This document shows, piece by piece, positions 6,936-14,078 of a stretch of DNA of 15,081 nucleotides. The stretch is from the NCBI GenBank assembly GCA_031549455.1, contig JAVBPT010000015.1:1-15081 (forward strand), given 5' to 3'. The notes below the pieces were generated by a model. That model searched no databases. It was not told where the DNA came from and saw only the letters and a list, made by a program, of their open reading frames with translations. The position numbers were made by a program, and so were the translations under genes. This DNA comes from JAVBPT01 sp031549455 (GTDB lineage: Bacteria > Bacillota > Clostridia > Lachnospirales > JAKSVV01). The stretch's first letter is position 1; each line of letters opens with the position of its first letter.

Positions 6936-7109
6936 CTAAAAAGTGCACACCATTTCTTCGATGCACTCTTCTAATTTTTCTAACTGATCATCCATATACA
7001 AAAAAAATTCACATAGGCATTTTTCTTCTCTTTGGCAAATAGACTTATAACTAGAAGAATTCGAGCATTTTCTGGGTTTACATTTCCTTAATTTTTTCCT
7101 TACACTCAT
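6936..7109 (-). CDS. Small cysteine-rich protein, probable spore coat or sporulation protein
   Basis: No known family is recognised. The 57-residue product has a basic N-terminus (SVRKKLRKCKPRKC) followed by an acidic C-terminal half (DDQLEKLEECIEE), and seven cysteines (10, 15, 25, 31, 33, 49, 55). Small, Cys-rich, charge-segregated proteins are common among spore coat components, and disulfide cross-linking is a reasonable inference. The frame stays open to 7316, but the start at 7109 is chosen because AGAAGGTG lies seven bases before it, and the upstream extension would read through the promoter. It is the first gene of the coat operon, 12 bases before the CotS-like gene. A sigma-E/K-like promoter sits about 30 bases upstream. 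Confidence 0.6.
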   Translation of the reverse strand: MSVRKKLRKCKPRKCSNSSSYKSICQREEKCLCEFFLYMDDQLEKLEECIEEMVCTF

Positions 7110-7139
7110 TGCACACACCTTCTTACATCTCTTTATCAT

Positions 7140-7167
7140 TAATATATGGTTCATCATCATTTTATGT
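7140..7167 (-). promoter_or_regulatory. Sporulation-type (sigma-K or sigma-E) promoter of the coat operon
   Basis: On the minus strand CATATATTA (7148-7140) fits the sigma-K -10 consensus CATAnnnTA exactly and is close to the sigma-E -10. An AC dinucleotide (7167-7166) lies 17 bases upstream, where sigma-K expects its minimal -35. Both sigma factors act in the mother cell. No sigma-A promoter is visible for this operon. Confidence 0.55.
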
Positions 7168-7206
7168 GCAAATGTATTGTTTTTTCGTACAACTTCTAAA
7201 AGAGGT

Positions 7207-7235
7207 TTGACAAGATGTGATAAGAGATATAAAAT
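7207..7235 (+). promoter_or_regulatory. Distal sigma-A-like promoter (P0) upstream of flagellin
   Basis: TTGACA (7207-7212) and TAAAAT (7230-7235) are separated by 17 bases. A dyad ATTCT-GT-AGAAT (7237-7248) covers the expected start and could be an operator. An 8-bp inverted repeat, CTTTTGTT/AACAAAAG (7250-7257 with 7271-7278), follows in the leader. Confidence 0.5.
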
Positions 7236-7280
7236 TATTCTGTAGAATCCTTTTGTTATAAGGGGCAAAAAACAAAAGTA

Positions 7281-7308
7281 TTGACAAAAAGATTTTTTTA
7301 TGTATAAT
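7281..7308 (+). promoter_or_regulatory. Sigma-A promoter (P1) of flagellin
   Basis: TTGACA (7281-7286) and TATAAT (7303-7308) are both perfect with a 16-base spacer. Initiation near 7315 gives a leader of about 93 bases containing the CsrA-type hairpin. Confidence 0.7.
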
Positions 7309-7327
7309 AAAGACAATTATACTTGGG

Positions 7328-7355
7328 TAAATTCTATACATGCCCATGCTATAAT
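7328..7355 (+). promoter_or_regulatory. Proximal sigma-D-like or extended -10 promoter (P2) of flagellin
   Basis: TAAA (7328-7331), then 15 bases, then TGCTATAA (7347-7354) has the sigma-D layout with five of eight -10 bases matching GCCGATAA. The same bases contain TGCTATAAT (7347-7355), an extended -10 usable by sigma-A. Flagellin genes in Firmicutes are usually sigma-D dependent. Confidence 0.5.
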
Positions 7356-7358
7356 GAA

Positions 7359-7401
7359 GGGGCAAGGATGCCTCGAAAGTTTAAACTATCTCAAGGAGGG
7401 G
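7359..7401 (+). promoter_or_regulatory. Putative CsrA-binding leader with two GGA sites
   Basis: GGGGC/GCCTC (7359-7363 with 7370-7374) forms a 5-bp hairpin whose hexaloop AAGGAT presents GGA, the classic CsrA target. A second GGA lies in the ribosome binding site AAGGAGGGG (7393-7401), 29 bases downstream. In B. subtilis CsrA represses hag through two such sites, one over the Shine-Dalgarno sequence, and FliW relieves it. Confidence 0.55.
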
Positions 7402-7407
7402 ATAATT

Positions 7408-9129
7408 ATGATAATTACACACAACCTACCGGCGATGAATACCTATAAAAACTTAGGTATCACATCAAATTTACAACAAAAATCAATGGAAAAACTTTCA
7501 TCTGGTTACAGAATCAACCGTGCAGGGGATGACGCTGCTGGTCTATCTATTTCCGAAAAGATGAGAGCACAAATCAGAGGATTAAATCAAGCTTCAAGAA
7601 ATGCGCTTGATGGAATCAGTATGATTCAAACTGCTGAAGGAGCATTGTCAGAAACACACGCAATTCTTCAAAGGATGAGAGAACTTGCGGTACAAGCAGC
7701 GAATGACACAAACCAATTAATGGACAGAGAAGCGCTACAAAACGAAATGGGACAATTGACTTCAGAAATCAACAGAATTGGAAACACAACCCAATTTAAT
7801 GGTATGAATCTGCTTGATGGAAGCAAAGCTTCATCAGCAGCTCTATCAGAAAGAACCGTTATTAAGGCGGGTGAATTAACAGGATTAAAAGCAGCAGAAG
7901 GAATTAGTTGGGACAAGACAGGCTTTAAGTTTGGATTGATGTCAGGAGATTCTACAGATCCAGAAGGAATCAAATTTACAGCTGGAGATTTTGCGTGGGA
8001 TCATCTTGATGACACCAAGACCAATAAAATCACAGTTAAAAAAGATGACGCAAAGGGAACCTTCACAATTGACATCGATGCAACAGATAAAGACGGAAAT
8101 CAGTTGGTGGTAGATGCTGAACAAATGGTTCTAAACGGAGATAAATACGTTTATGATAACCATGGCGTTCACTTTGAAATTAGCAAGGCCGACTTTGATA
8201 AAACAGGAGCAGACCAAGCGATTAATATGGAAATTGTTAAAACAGATGCATCTGGTTCGGGGGATGAATCCGCAGTAGGCGTACACGGAACCAAAAATGA
8301 CTGGGATAAGAACGACGGAGCATATGCTCTTTCTGGATTTAAAATGAATGCAGACGATCAAAGACTTGCAGGTGTACAAGGCGTAAACATTAAAATAGCA
8401 GATTCAGATTCAAATCCAATTATCACAGTTACCTATTATGGTGCAGGTGGAAAAGATACAGACGTTATTAGCCAAGAAACCTTCACTTTAGCGGATAAAA
8501 TGCTTGACTCAGGAAATATCAATGACTTTATCTATAAGGCAAATGGATTAGAGTTTAAGCTTTCAGTAGACGCAGACTCTGGTAAAGATGGGGATACAGA
8601 CGCTGAAATCACACTTGACTTGGTTGAACGAATCGGAGCAGAAACATTGAAATCAGGTATAAAAGATATGTCCGCTTCATTCCATGTGGGTGCAAATGCA
8701 TACCAAGCAATTAAAATGGGATTTGGCGATATGAGAGCAGCAGCTCTTGGAATCGTTGGCGGTACAGAAGGATTTGCAAGCGTAAACAATGTAACAGATG
8801 GAACAAATGCAGCTCTAGTAGAGAAATCACTAGATGTAACCACTGTGAACCACGCGAACATTGCAATCACAAAATTAGACTCTGCTTTAAATATGGTTTC
8901 ACAAGAAAGAAGTAAATATGGGGCTGTTCAAAACAGACTTGAATACACCATTAACAACTTAAATACAGGAGCAGAAAACATGCAAGCAGCCGAATCTCGT
9001 ATCAGAGACGTAGATATGGCCAAAGAAATGATGAGCTTCACAAAGGACAATATTCTTCAACAAGCAGCTCAATCAATGCTTGCTCAAGCAATGCAACAAC
9101 CAAGAGGAATCTTACAACTTCTTCAATAA
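7408..9129 (+). CDS. hag: Flagellin
   Basis: This is the filament protein of the flagellum, exported by the flagellar type III apparatus. Of 573 residues, the N-terminal 140 or so (MIITHNLPAMNTYKNLG to FNGMNLLDG) and the last 97 (477-573) are the conserved D0/D1 helices that pack in the filament core. LQRMRELAVQAAN (87-99) matches the segment recognised by TLR5 in many flagellins. The C-terminus ends QQPRGILQLLQ, as expected for export and assembly. The middle (about 145-475) is a long acidic, beta-rich-looking variable region exposed on the filament, making the protein nearly twice the size of B. subtilis Hag. It contains no HExxH, so it is not a flagellinolysin, and it has no cysteine. The start at 7408 has AAGGAGGGG before it; the upstream in-frame ATG at 7300 lies inside a promoter. 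The gene is monocistronic. Confidence 0.95.
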   Translation: MIITHNLPAMNTYKNLGITSNLQQKSMEKLSSGYRINRAGDDAAGLSISEKMRAQIRGLNQASRNALDGISMIQTAEGALSETHAILQRMRELAVQAANDTNQLMDREALQNEMGQLTSEINRIGNTTQFNGMNLLDGSKASSAALSERTVIKAGELTGLKAAEGISWDKTGFKFGLMSGDSTDPEGIKFTAGDFAWDHLDDTKTNKITVKKDDAKGTFTIDIDATDKDGNQLVVDAEQMVLNGDKYVYDNHGVHFEISKADFDKTGADQAINMEIVKTDASGSGDESAVGVHGTKNDWDKNDGAYALSGFKMNADDQRLAGVQGVNIKIADSDSNPIITVTYYGAGGKDTDVISQETFTLADKMLDSGNINDFIYKANGLEFKLSVDADSGKDGDTDAEITLDLVERIGAETLKSGIKDMSASFHVGANAYQAIKMGFGDMRAAALGIVGGTEGFASVNNVTDGTNAALVEKSLDVTTVNHANIAITKLDSALNMVSQERSKYGAVQNRLEYTINNLNTGAENMQAAESRIRDVDMAKEMMSFTKDNILQQAAQSMLAQAMQQPRGILQLLQ

Positions 9130-9163
9130 AAAGAAGGAATCTTGTAAAATTCTCAAGGATAAA

Positions 9164-9193
9164 AAAAGAGATTGTAGCAATACAATCTCTTTT
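9164..9193. terminator. Bidirectional terminator between flagellin and the flavoprotein gene
   Basis: A 13-bp perfect stem (9164-9176 with 9181-9193) with a GCAA tetraloop has an A run on its left and T residues at its right end. It serves the plus-strand flagellin gene and the minus-strand gene, whose stop codon (9192-9194) overlaps the stem. Confidence 0.9.
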
Positions 9194-10052
9194 ACTTGTC
9201 TAAATAAGCAATCGCATTTAGGACGGCAACCTGTGCCTCCCCTGTTGCCTTGGCCACCTGGTAGGGTTTTCCCACACAATCCCCGGCGGCATAAACGCCT
9301 TTTATATTGGTCTCAAACTTTTTGTTTACTTTGATGTGCTTGCTCGTAATCTTAAGCCCTTTGATCAGTTTATCCATTGCAATGCTTTCTCTCATAAGGA
9401 AGACCGCCTGGACTGGAATCTCTCTTGTATTCCCAATGACACCAGAAACAGCCTCATCACCTTGGATTTCTCGGATCTTTTCACGTCCCATAATTTCAAC
9501 ATTTGCAAGCTCTAGTACCTTCAGACCGATTAACCTCTCTGTCTTGGTAAAGAGGTATACTTTATGACAAATCTCAGACAAGAATCTTACATCTTCTATC
9601 TCTTTCTCGCTCTCTATATAGATGGCTACATCCTTATTCTTATACAGCATTCCATCACAGGTTGCGCAGTAACTAATGCCTTTCCCGATCAGCCTATCTT
9701 CACCCGGGATGGATTTCACCTTGGGCATGCCGGTTGTAATGATCACTGTCTTTGCGCTGATGAATTCATTAGAGAAGTTGAGTGTAAAGCCTTCCCCCAT
9801 TGGAAAGATCTCACTCACCATTCCCTCCTTGACCTCAATCTCAGAGGATTTAACATGATCCAAAAAGGTTTGCAGCATGTTTTCACCACTCATTTTTGGG
9901 CATCCCAGGTAGTTATCGATCTGTTCTGCCTTATAGAGATAATTGCCCAAAATCCCGTTTCCGAAAATTACCACGCTCTTATTTCTTGCCTTCGCTGTTA
10001 ACGCGGCTGACATGCCAGCCGGTCCGCAGCCTATAATCGCAACATCAATCAT
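9192..10052 (-). CDS. Thioredoxin-reductase-like flavoprotein with degenerate NADPH site
   Basis: Thioredoxin reductases pass electrons via FAD and a redox CxxC to thioredoxin. In this 286-residue protein the FAD motifs are intact: GCGPAG (8-13) and GVYAAGDCVGKPYQVAKA (252-269). The active site CATCDG has Cys129 and Cys132. The NADPH half is abnormal: where family members have GGGxSA after the CxxC domain there is VAIYIESEKEIED (142-154), and the HRRxxxR signature is replaced by FTKTERLIG (168-176). This matches what is known of ferredoxin-dependent flavin thioredoxin reductases (FFTR) of clostridia, which do not use NADPH. The assignment to FFTR is inference. AGAGGT lies before the ATG, which is two bases after the ctpA stop, so the gene is translationally coupled to ctpA. 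Confidence 0.8.
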   Translation of the reverse strand: MIDVAIIGCGPAGMSAALTAKARNKSVVIFGNGILGNYLYKAEQIDNYLGCPKMSGENMLQTFLDHVKSSEIEVKEGMVSEIFPMGEGFTLNFSNEFISAKTVIITTGMPKVKSIPGEDRLIGKGISYCATCDGMLYKNKDVAIYIESEKEIEDVRFLSEICHKVYLFTKTERLIGLKVLELANVEIMGREKIREIQGDEAVSGVIGNTREIPVQAVFLMRESIAMDKLIKGLKITSKHIKVNKKFETNIKGVYAAGDCVGKPYQVAKATGEAQVAVLNAIAYLDK

Positions 10053-10054
10053 TT

Positions 10055-11440
10055 TTACCTCTTAAACTCATTATAGTATTTTGCAACCTCCCAAGCCTTC
10101 CGAAGTTGTCTATCATTTTGTCCCACCTCTTCATACAAAGCGGTATTCAAAGATCGTTGGGTGGTATAGTCGAGGCCACCATAGACATATAAGCCCATTT
10201 TGGACTGGAAAGCACAGATGGCATCGAGCAAAGCTTGGTCAAATTGATCATTTGTGTTTGCAATAGGGTAGCCAAGATAGATCAAAATTCTTTTTGCCTT
10301 TATGAGGTTTGCATCCTGATCACCATAATAGTATCTTGTGGTGATGTCATAAATATAATCCGGAATAACAAACTCCACATCGGGTGCAACACCTTTATTG
10401 TTTAGGTGATCACCAAGTGGTGTCAAATATTCTTCCATGGTTAGCTTATAGGCCCCTCCCTTTGGGTTGAATAGGAGCCTTTGTGCCACACCTTTTCCAA
10501 AAGTGGTTTCTCCAACAATAATGGCTCTTTTGGTATCTCTTAAAGCACCGGCAAAGAGCTCGGTGGCTGAGGCGGAGTATTTATTGACAAGAAGCACAAT
10601 CTTATCAAAATTGGCTTCGGAAAGACTTACATATTCTGTTTGCTCCCCTGTTTTATCAACAAGAGTGGTTATGAGACCACGATTCATAAAGTAAGAGGAG
10701 AGGCCAAGCGTTTCTTCTAGGATTCCTCCGAAATTGTTACGAAGATCGAGGACAAGTGTGGTTACACCTTCCTTTTTTAATCTCTCAAGTTCGGGAATAA
10801 GATAGTCTAACATGTTGGCATTGAATTCAGAGATCTTGATATAACCAATCTGATCGGCGGGGTCCGCATCCGCAATCACTTCATCAATCATTTGCACAAC
10901 AACTGGGTTTACTTTAATTAACTGTCTTGTGAGGGTTACTTTGATCTCATCTCCTCCTCGTTTGATCACAAGATTGACATTTGTGTTGACTTCTCCCTTG
11001 ACAAGGAGTGCCACTTTTTCAGTGGTATAACCTGTCACGGCTTCTCCTTCTACAGAAAGCAGGATATCATCTTTTTGGATTCCCGCTTTTTCGGCTGGGG
11101 AGTTCGGAATGACTTCCACCACCGTGATGCTTCCATCAATCGGTGTGATCACGATGCCCACGCCAAAGAATTGGCCGGTTGAACTCTCCATAAAGCTTTT
11201 ATATTCATCTAGTGTATAGTATTCACTGTAATCATCTAAAACGGAAAACATGCCTTTCATGGCAGCGGTGGCAAGGGCTTCTTCTGTAAGTTCCTCATAT
11301 CCGCTTCCGATGTAATAGTTTACAATATCCTCAATGGCACCTTTAAAGACTTCTGCCGCATCTTCTAAACTAAATGCATAGCTCGCTGTATTAAAACAGA
11401 ACATAAAGATCAGGACAAGGGTGATCATTTTATTTTTCAT
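10055..11440 (-). CDS. ctpA: C-terminal processing protease (S41 family) with PDZ and peptidoglycan-binding domains
   Basis: CtpA/CtpB proteases cut or trim proteins outside the membrane. The 461-residue product starts with a signal peptide (1-22, ending ASYA). The PDZ domain runs from about 88 to 165, with the carboxylate-binding GVGIVI loop at 93-98. The S41 core has VLDLRNNFGG (230-239), the catalytic serine Ser291 in SASATE, Lys316 in FGKG (25 residues later, as in Prc and CtpB) and Gln320. A C-terminal region (about 378-435) resembles PG_binding_1, so the enzyme probably sits at the cell wall. AGAGGAAG precedes the ATG. It is the first gene of a two-gene unit with the flavoprotein gene. 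In a spore former, a CtpB-like signalling role is also possible, though the wall-binding domain points to CtpA. Confidence 0.9.
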   Translation of the reverse strand: MKNKMITLVLIFMFCFNTASYAFSLEDAAEVFKGAIEDIVNYYIGSGYEELTEEALATAAMKGMFSVLDDYSEYYTLDEYKSFMESSTGQFFGVGIVITPIDGSITVVEVIPNSPAEKAGIQKDDILLSVEGEAVTGYTTEKVALLVKGEVNTNVNLVIKRGGDEIKVTLTRQLIKVNPVVVQMIDEVIADADPADQIGYIKISEFNANMLDYLIPELERLKKEGVTTLVLDLRNNFGGILEETLGLSSYFMNRGLITTLVDKTGEQTEYVSLSEANFDKIVLLVNKYSASATELFAGALRDTKRAIIVGETTFGKGVAQRLLFNPKGGAYKLTMEEYLTPLGDHLNNKGVAPDVEFVIPDYIYDITTRYYYGDQDANLIKAKRILIYLGYPIANTNDQFDQALLDAICAFQSKMGLYVYGGLDYTTQRSLNTALYEEVGQNDRQLRKAWEVAKYYNEFKR

Positions 11441-11472
11441 ATGCTTCCTCTTTCATTTATTTATTGAATCCG

Positions 11473-11501
11473 ATTATAACACACCGGAGAGAACAAAACA
11501 A
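11473..11501 (-). promoter_or_regulatory. Sigma-A promoter of ctpA
   Basis: On the minus strand TTGTTT (11501-11496) and TATAAT (11478-11473) are 17 bases apart, and a TG one base before the -10 makes it extended. The -35 lies inside the terminator stem of the upstream glgP gene. Confidence 0.7.
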
Positions 11502-11517
11502 CCCAGAGGGTTGTTTT
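11495..11517 (-). terminator. Intrinsic terminator of glgP
   Basis: AAAACAACCC (11495-11504) and GGGTTGTTTT (11508-11517) form a 10-bp stem with a 3-base loop five bases after the glgP stop codon. The T tract on the minus strand is mostly within the stem and is then interrupted (TTTTGTTCTCT), so efficiency may be moderate and some readthrough into ctpA is possible. Confidence 0.75.
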
Positions 11518-11521
11518 AGTT

Positions 11522-13966
11522 TTAAATATCAATCGGTACAGTTTTCCAGATATCCATAGCATACTCGGTGATGGTACGGTCACTTGAAAACTTACCGCTC
11601 CTTGCAATATTGAGAAGGGATATTTGTGCCCATTTCCTTGAGTCTTTATAAGTCTCGGACACCTTTTTTTGTGCCTGGATATACATATCGAAATCTGCAA
11701 ATAGGTAATATTCGTCTGGTCTTGACCACATGCCATTTAAAATGGAATTGTATAGGTCACTAAATAAGTTTTTATCCGGGTTAAAGGTTCCATCAATGAG
11801 TTGATCCATAATTTTCTTGATGGTTGGATTCTTCTCATAAATCTCACGTGGATTATAGGTTGCCTCTCTGGTCAACTGCTCAATCTCCTCCGCGGTGTTT
11901 CCAAAGATAAAGATGTTTTCATCCCCAACCTCTTCCTTGATTTCCACATTGGCTCCATCAAGTGTCCCAATGGTGAGGGCACCATTTAACATAAACTTCA
12001 TATTTCCGGTCCCGGAGGCTTCCTTTCCTGCGGTGGAAATTTGTTCACTCAGATCAGATGCCGGGAAGATGATCTCGGCTAGCGAAACACGATAGTTTTC
12101 TAAGAAGACCACTTTCAGCTTGTCGCCCACATCCGGATCATTGTTTACCACACTTCCGATATCTGATATCAACTTGATGATCAACTTTGCTCGGTGATAA
12201 CTTGGGGCGGCCTTGGCACCAAAGATAAAGGTTCTTGGAACCATCTCAACCTGCTTATTTTCTTTAATCAAGTTATATAAATATAAGATATGTAAAACAT
12301 TAAGGAGTTGTCTTTTGTACTCGTGTAAACGTTTAATCTGTACATCGAAGATCGAGTAGGGATTGATATCCACATTGTTCTTTTCCTTGATATATTTTGC
12401 AAGCTTAATCTTGTTTTCTTGCTTAATGCTTTTTAATTCTTCCAGGGTCACATCATCTTCTAGATAACATTCCAGTTCCTTTAATTGAGCAAGGTCTATG
12501 ATCCATCCATCCCCAATTCTTCTTGTGATAAACTTAGCAAGTTCTGGGTTTGACTTTAGAAGCCATCTTCTTTGTGTAATCCCATTGGTTTTATTATTAA
12601 AACGCTCCGGGAAGATTTCATAAAAATCATGGAGCACATACTTCTTAAGAATGTCCGTGTGCAATGCTGCCACACCATTTGTGGAGAAACTGCCCACAAT
12701 GGCTAGGTGTGCCATTTTGATCTGTCCGTCTGCAATGATGGACAGTCTTTGAATCACATCCTGAGATCGATGATATTTTGTGGTCAACTCCACGATAAAT
12801 CTTCTATTGATCTCTTCAGAGATTTGATAGATTCTTGGAAGAAGACGACTAAATAGGTCCACGGGCCATCTCTCAAGTGCTTCAGACAAAACGGTGTGGT
12901 TGGTATACGCACAACAGTTGGTTGTGATCTCCCATGCCTCTGCCCAGTTTAGGTTTTCGTTATCAATTAAGATCCTCATCAGTTCAGGAATAGCCACGCT
13001 TGGGTGGGTATCGTTGAGCTGGAAGACTACCTTATCAGGCAGTTTTGACATCTCATTTTTTTCCTTGAACTTGCGAATGGCTTCTTGTAATGTGGCAGAC
13101 ACAAAGAAGTATTGTTGCTTTAGTCGGAGCTCTTTTCCCTCGAAGTGACTGTCATCTGGGTAGAGAACGTCCACGATGGTTTGTGCCAAATTTCTTTCGC
13201 TTACCGCATCTTGATATTTTCCCTCTTGAAAATATTTAAGATCAATCAGCTTAACGGGCTCAGCATCCCAGAGTCTAAGCGTGTTGATGTTATCACTTTC
13301 ATATCCAATGATCGGGATATCATAAGGAATGGCCCGAACGGTTTTATATCCTTTGTGTTCAAATGCCTTTTCTGGATCTTCGGAGTCAATCATTTCGATA
13401 TGCCCGTAGAATCGTACCTCGGTTTCGTACTCGGTTCGCTTGATCTCCCATGGATTTCCGTCTTCAAGCCAGGTGTCAGGATATTCCACCTGATACCCGC
13501 TTTCAATCGACTGCTTGAAAAGACCGTACTTGTATCGAATACCACAACCATAGGCAGGAATTTTGAGCGTAACCAATGAATCCAAAAAACAGGCAGCCAG
13601 TCGTCCAAGTCCACCATTTCCGAGTGCGGCATCCTGTTCTTCTTGTTCAATTAGGTTGTAGTCAATATTCAATTCTTCAAAAATTTGACGGATTTCATTG
13701 TCGATGGAGAGATTGATCAGATTATTGGATAAAGCTCTCCCCAGCAAAAATTCCATTGATAGATAATAAACGTGCTTTACATTTTTTTGTTCGTATTTTC
13801 GGTGGCTTTCAATCCACTGATCCATAATCAGGTCCCGAATGGTTCGGACAGTGGCATAATAAATTTCTTTTGGTGAAGCATGCTTAATGGTTTTTCTTGA
13901 TATATATTTCACATTTTCAAGTAGTTCATTTTTGAGTTGTTTTCTAATTAGCATTCTAATAGACAT
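11522..13966 (-). CDS. glgP: Glycogen phosphorylase
   Basis: The enzyme releases glucose-1-phosphate from the non-reducing ends of glycogen or maltodextrin using phosphate and pyridoxal phosphate (GT35 family). The 814-residue length is typical. Family landmarks include YYLSMEFLLGRALSNNL near the N-terminus, AALGNGGLGRLAACFLDSL, QLNDTHPSVAIPELMR, VFLENYRVSLAE and EASGTGNMKFMLNGALTIG, in which Lys657 is the pyridoxal-phosphate lysine. No truncation is seen. GGAGGA lies before the ATG at 13966. No glgB, glgC, glgA or malQ gene is beside it, so it is a stand-alone unit with its own promoter and terminator. The sequence cannot decide between glycogen and maltodextrin as preferred substrate. In clostridia, stored glucan is often consumed during sporulation, which would fit the coat genes nearby. 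Confidence 0.96.
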   Translation of the reverse strand: MSIRMLIRKQLKNELLENVKYISRKTIKHASPKEIYYATVRTIRDLIMDQWIESHRKYEQKNVKHVYYLSMEFLLGRALSNNLINLSIDNEIRQIFEELNIDYNLIEQEEQDAALGNGGLGRLAACFLDSLVTLKIPAYGCGIRYKYGLFKQSIESGYQVEYPDTWLEDGNPWEIKRTEYETEVRFYGHIEMIDSEDPEKAFEHKGYKTVRAIPYDIPIIGYESDNINTLRLWDAEPVKLIDLKYFQEGKYQDAVSERNLAQTIVDVLYPDDSHFEGKELRLKQQYFFVSATLQEAIRKFKEKNEMSKLPDKVVFQLNDTHPSVAIPELMRILIDNENLNWAEAWEITTNCCAYTNHTVLSEALERWPVDLFSRLLPRIYQISEEINRRFIVELTTKYHRSQDVIQRLSIIADGQIKMAHLAIVGSFSTNGVAALHTDILKKYVLHDFYEIFPERFNNKTNGITQRRWLLKSNPELAKFITRRIGDGWIIDLAQLKELECYLEDDVTLEELKSIKQENKIKLAKYIKEKNNVDINPYSIFDVQIKRLHEYKRQLLNVLHILYLYNLIKENKQVEMVPRTFIFGAKAAPSYHRAKLIIKLISDIGSVVNNDPDVGDKLKVVFLENYRVSLAEIIFPASDLSEQISTAGKEASGTGNMKFMLNGALTIGTLDGANVEIKEEVGDENIFIFGNTAEEIEQLTREATYNPREIYEKNPTIKKIMDQLIDGTFNPDKNLFSDLYNSILNGMWSRPDEYYLFADFDMYIQAQKKVSETYKDSRKWAQISLLNIARSGKFSSDRTITEYAMDIWKTVPIDI

Positions 13967-13988
13967 GTATATCCTCCAATCACATAGA

Positions 13989-14019
13989 ATTATAGTATCA
14001 CAATATTTTTAGATTTCAA
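13989..14019 (-). promoter_or_regulatory. Probable promoter of glgP
   Basis: On the minus strand a perfect TATAAT (13994-13989) lies about 23 bases before the ATG. The best -35, TTGAAA (14019-14014), is 19 bases from it, longer than ideal, suggesting a weak or activator-dependent promoter. Confidence 0.5.
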
Positions 14020-14042
14020 TACTTTTTTGAAACCTAGGAGCA

Positions 14043-14073
14043 ATAAAAAAGCTTGTCATCTTAGACAAGCTTT
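14043..14073 (-). terminator. Intrinsic terminator of the gene encoded at 14079-14855
   Basis: AAAGCTTGTC (14048-14057) and GACAAGCTTT (14064-14073) form a 10-bp stem with a 6-base loop. On the minus strand the stem runs into a T tract (A run at 14045-14050). On the plus strand GG interrupts the T run, so the minus-strand use is favoured. Confidence 0.85.
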
Positions 14074-14078
14074 GGTTT

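Noticed and set aside
7110..7316. N-terminal extension of the 57-residue Cys-rich protein to 126 residues
   Set aside because: It runs through the sporulation-type promoter and has no ribosome binding site at its start; a good site exists for the ATG at 7109.
7300..7407. Upstream in-frame extension of flagellin (36 residues)
   Set aside because: It begins inside the P1 -10 region and covers the CsrA hairpin; flagellins start with a short MxIxxN motif, present at 7408 behind a strong ribosome binding site.
8131..8870. Flagellinolysin-type metallopeptidase in the flagellin variable region
   Set aside because: No HExxH motif occurs there.
9564..10001. 145-residue plus-strand frame inside the flavoprotein gene
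   Set aside because: It is antisense to a protein with clear FAD and CxxC motifs and has no family signature of its own.
13145..13579. 144-residue plus-strand frame inside glgP
   Set aside because: It is a shadow of a highly conserved phosphorylase region, with no motif or promoter.
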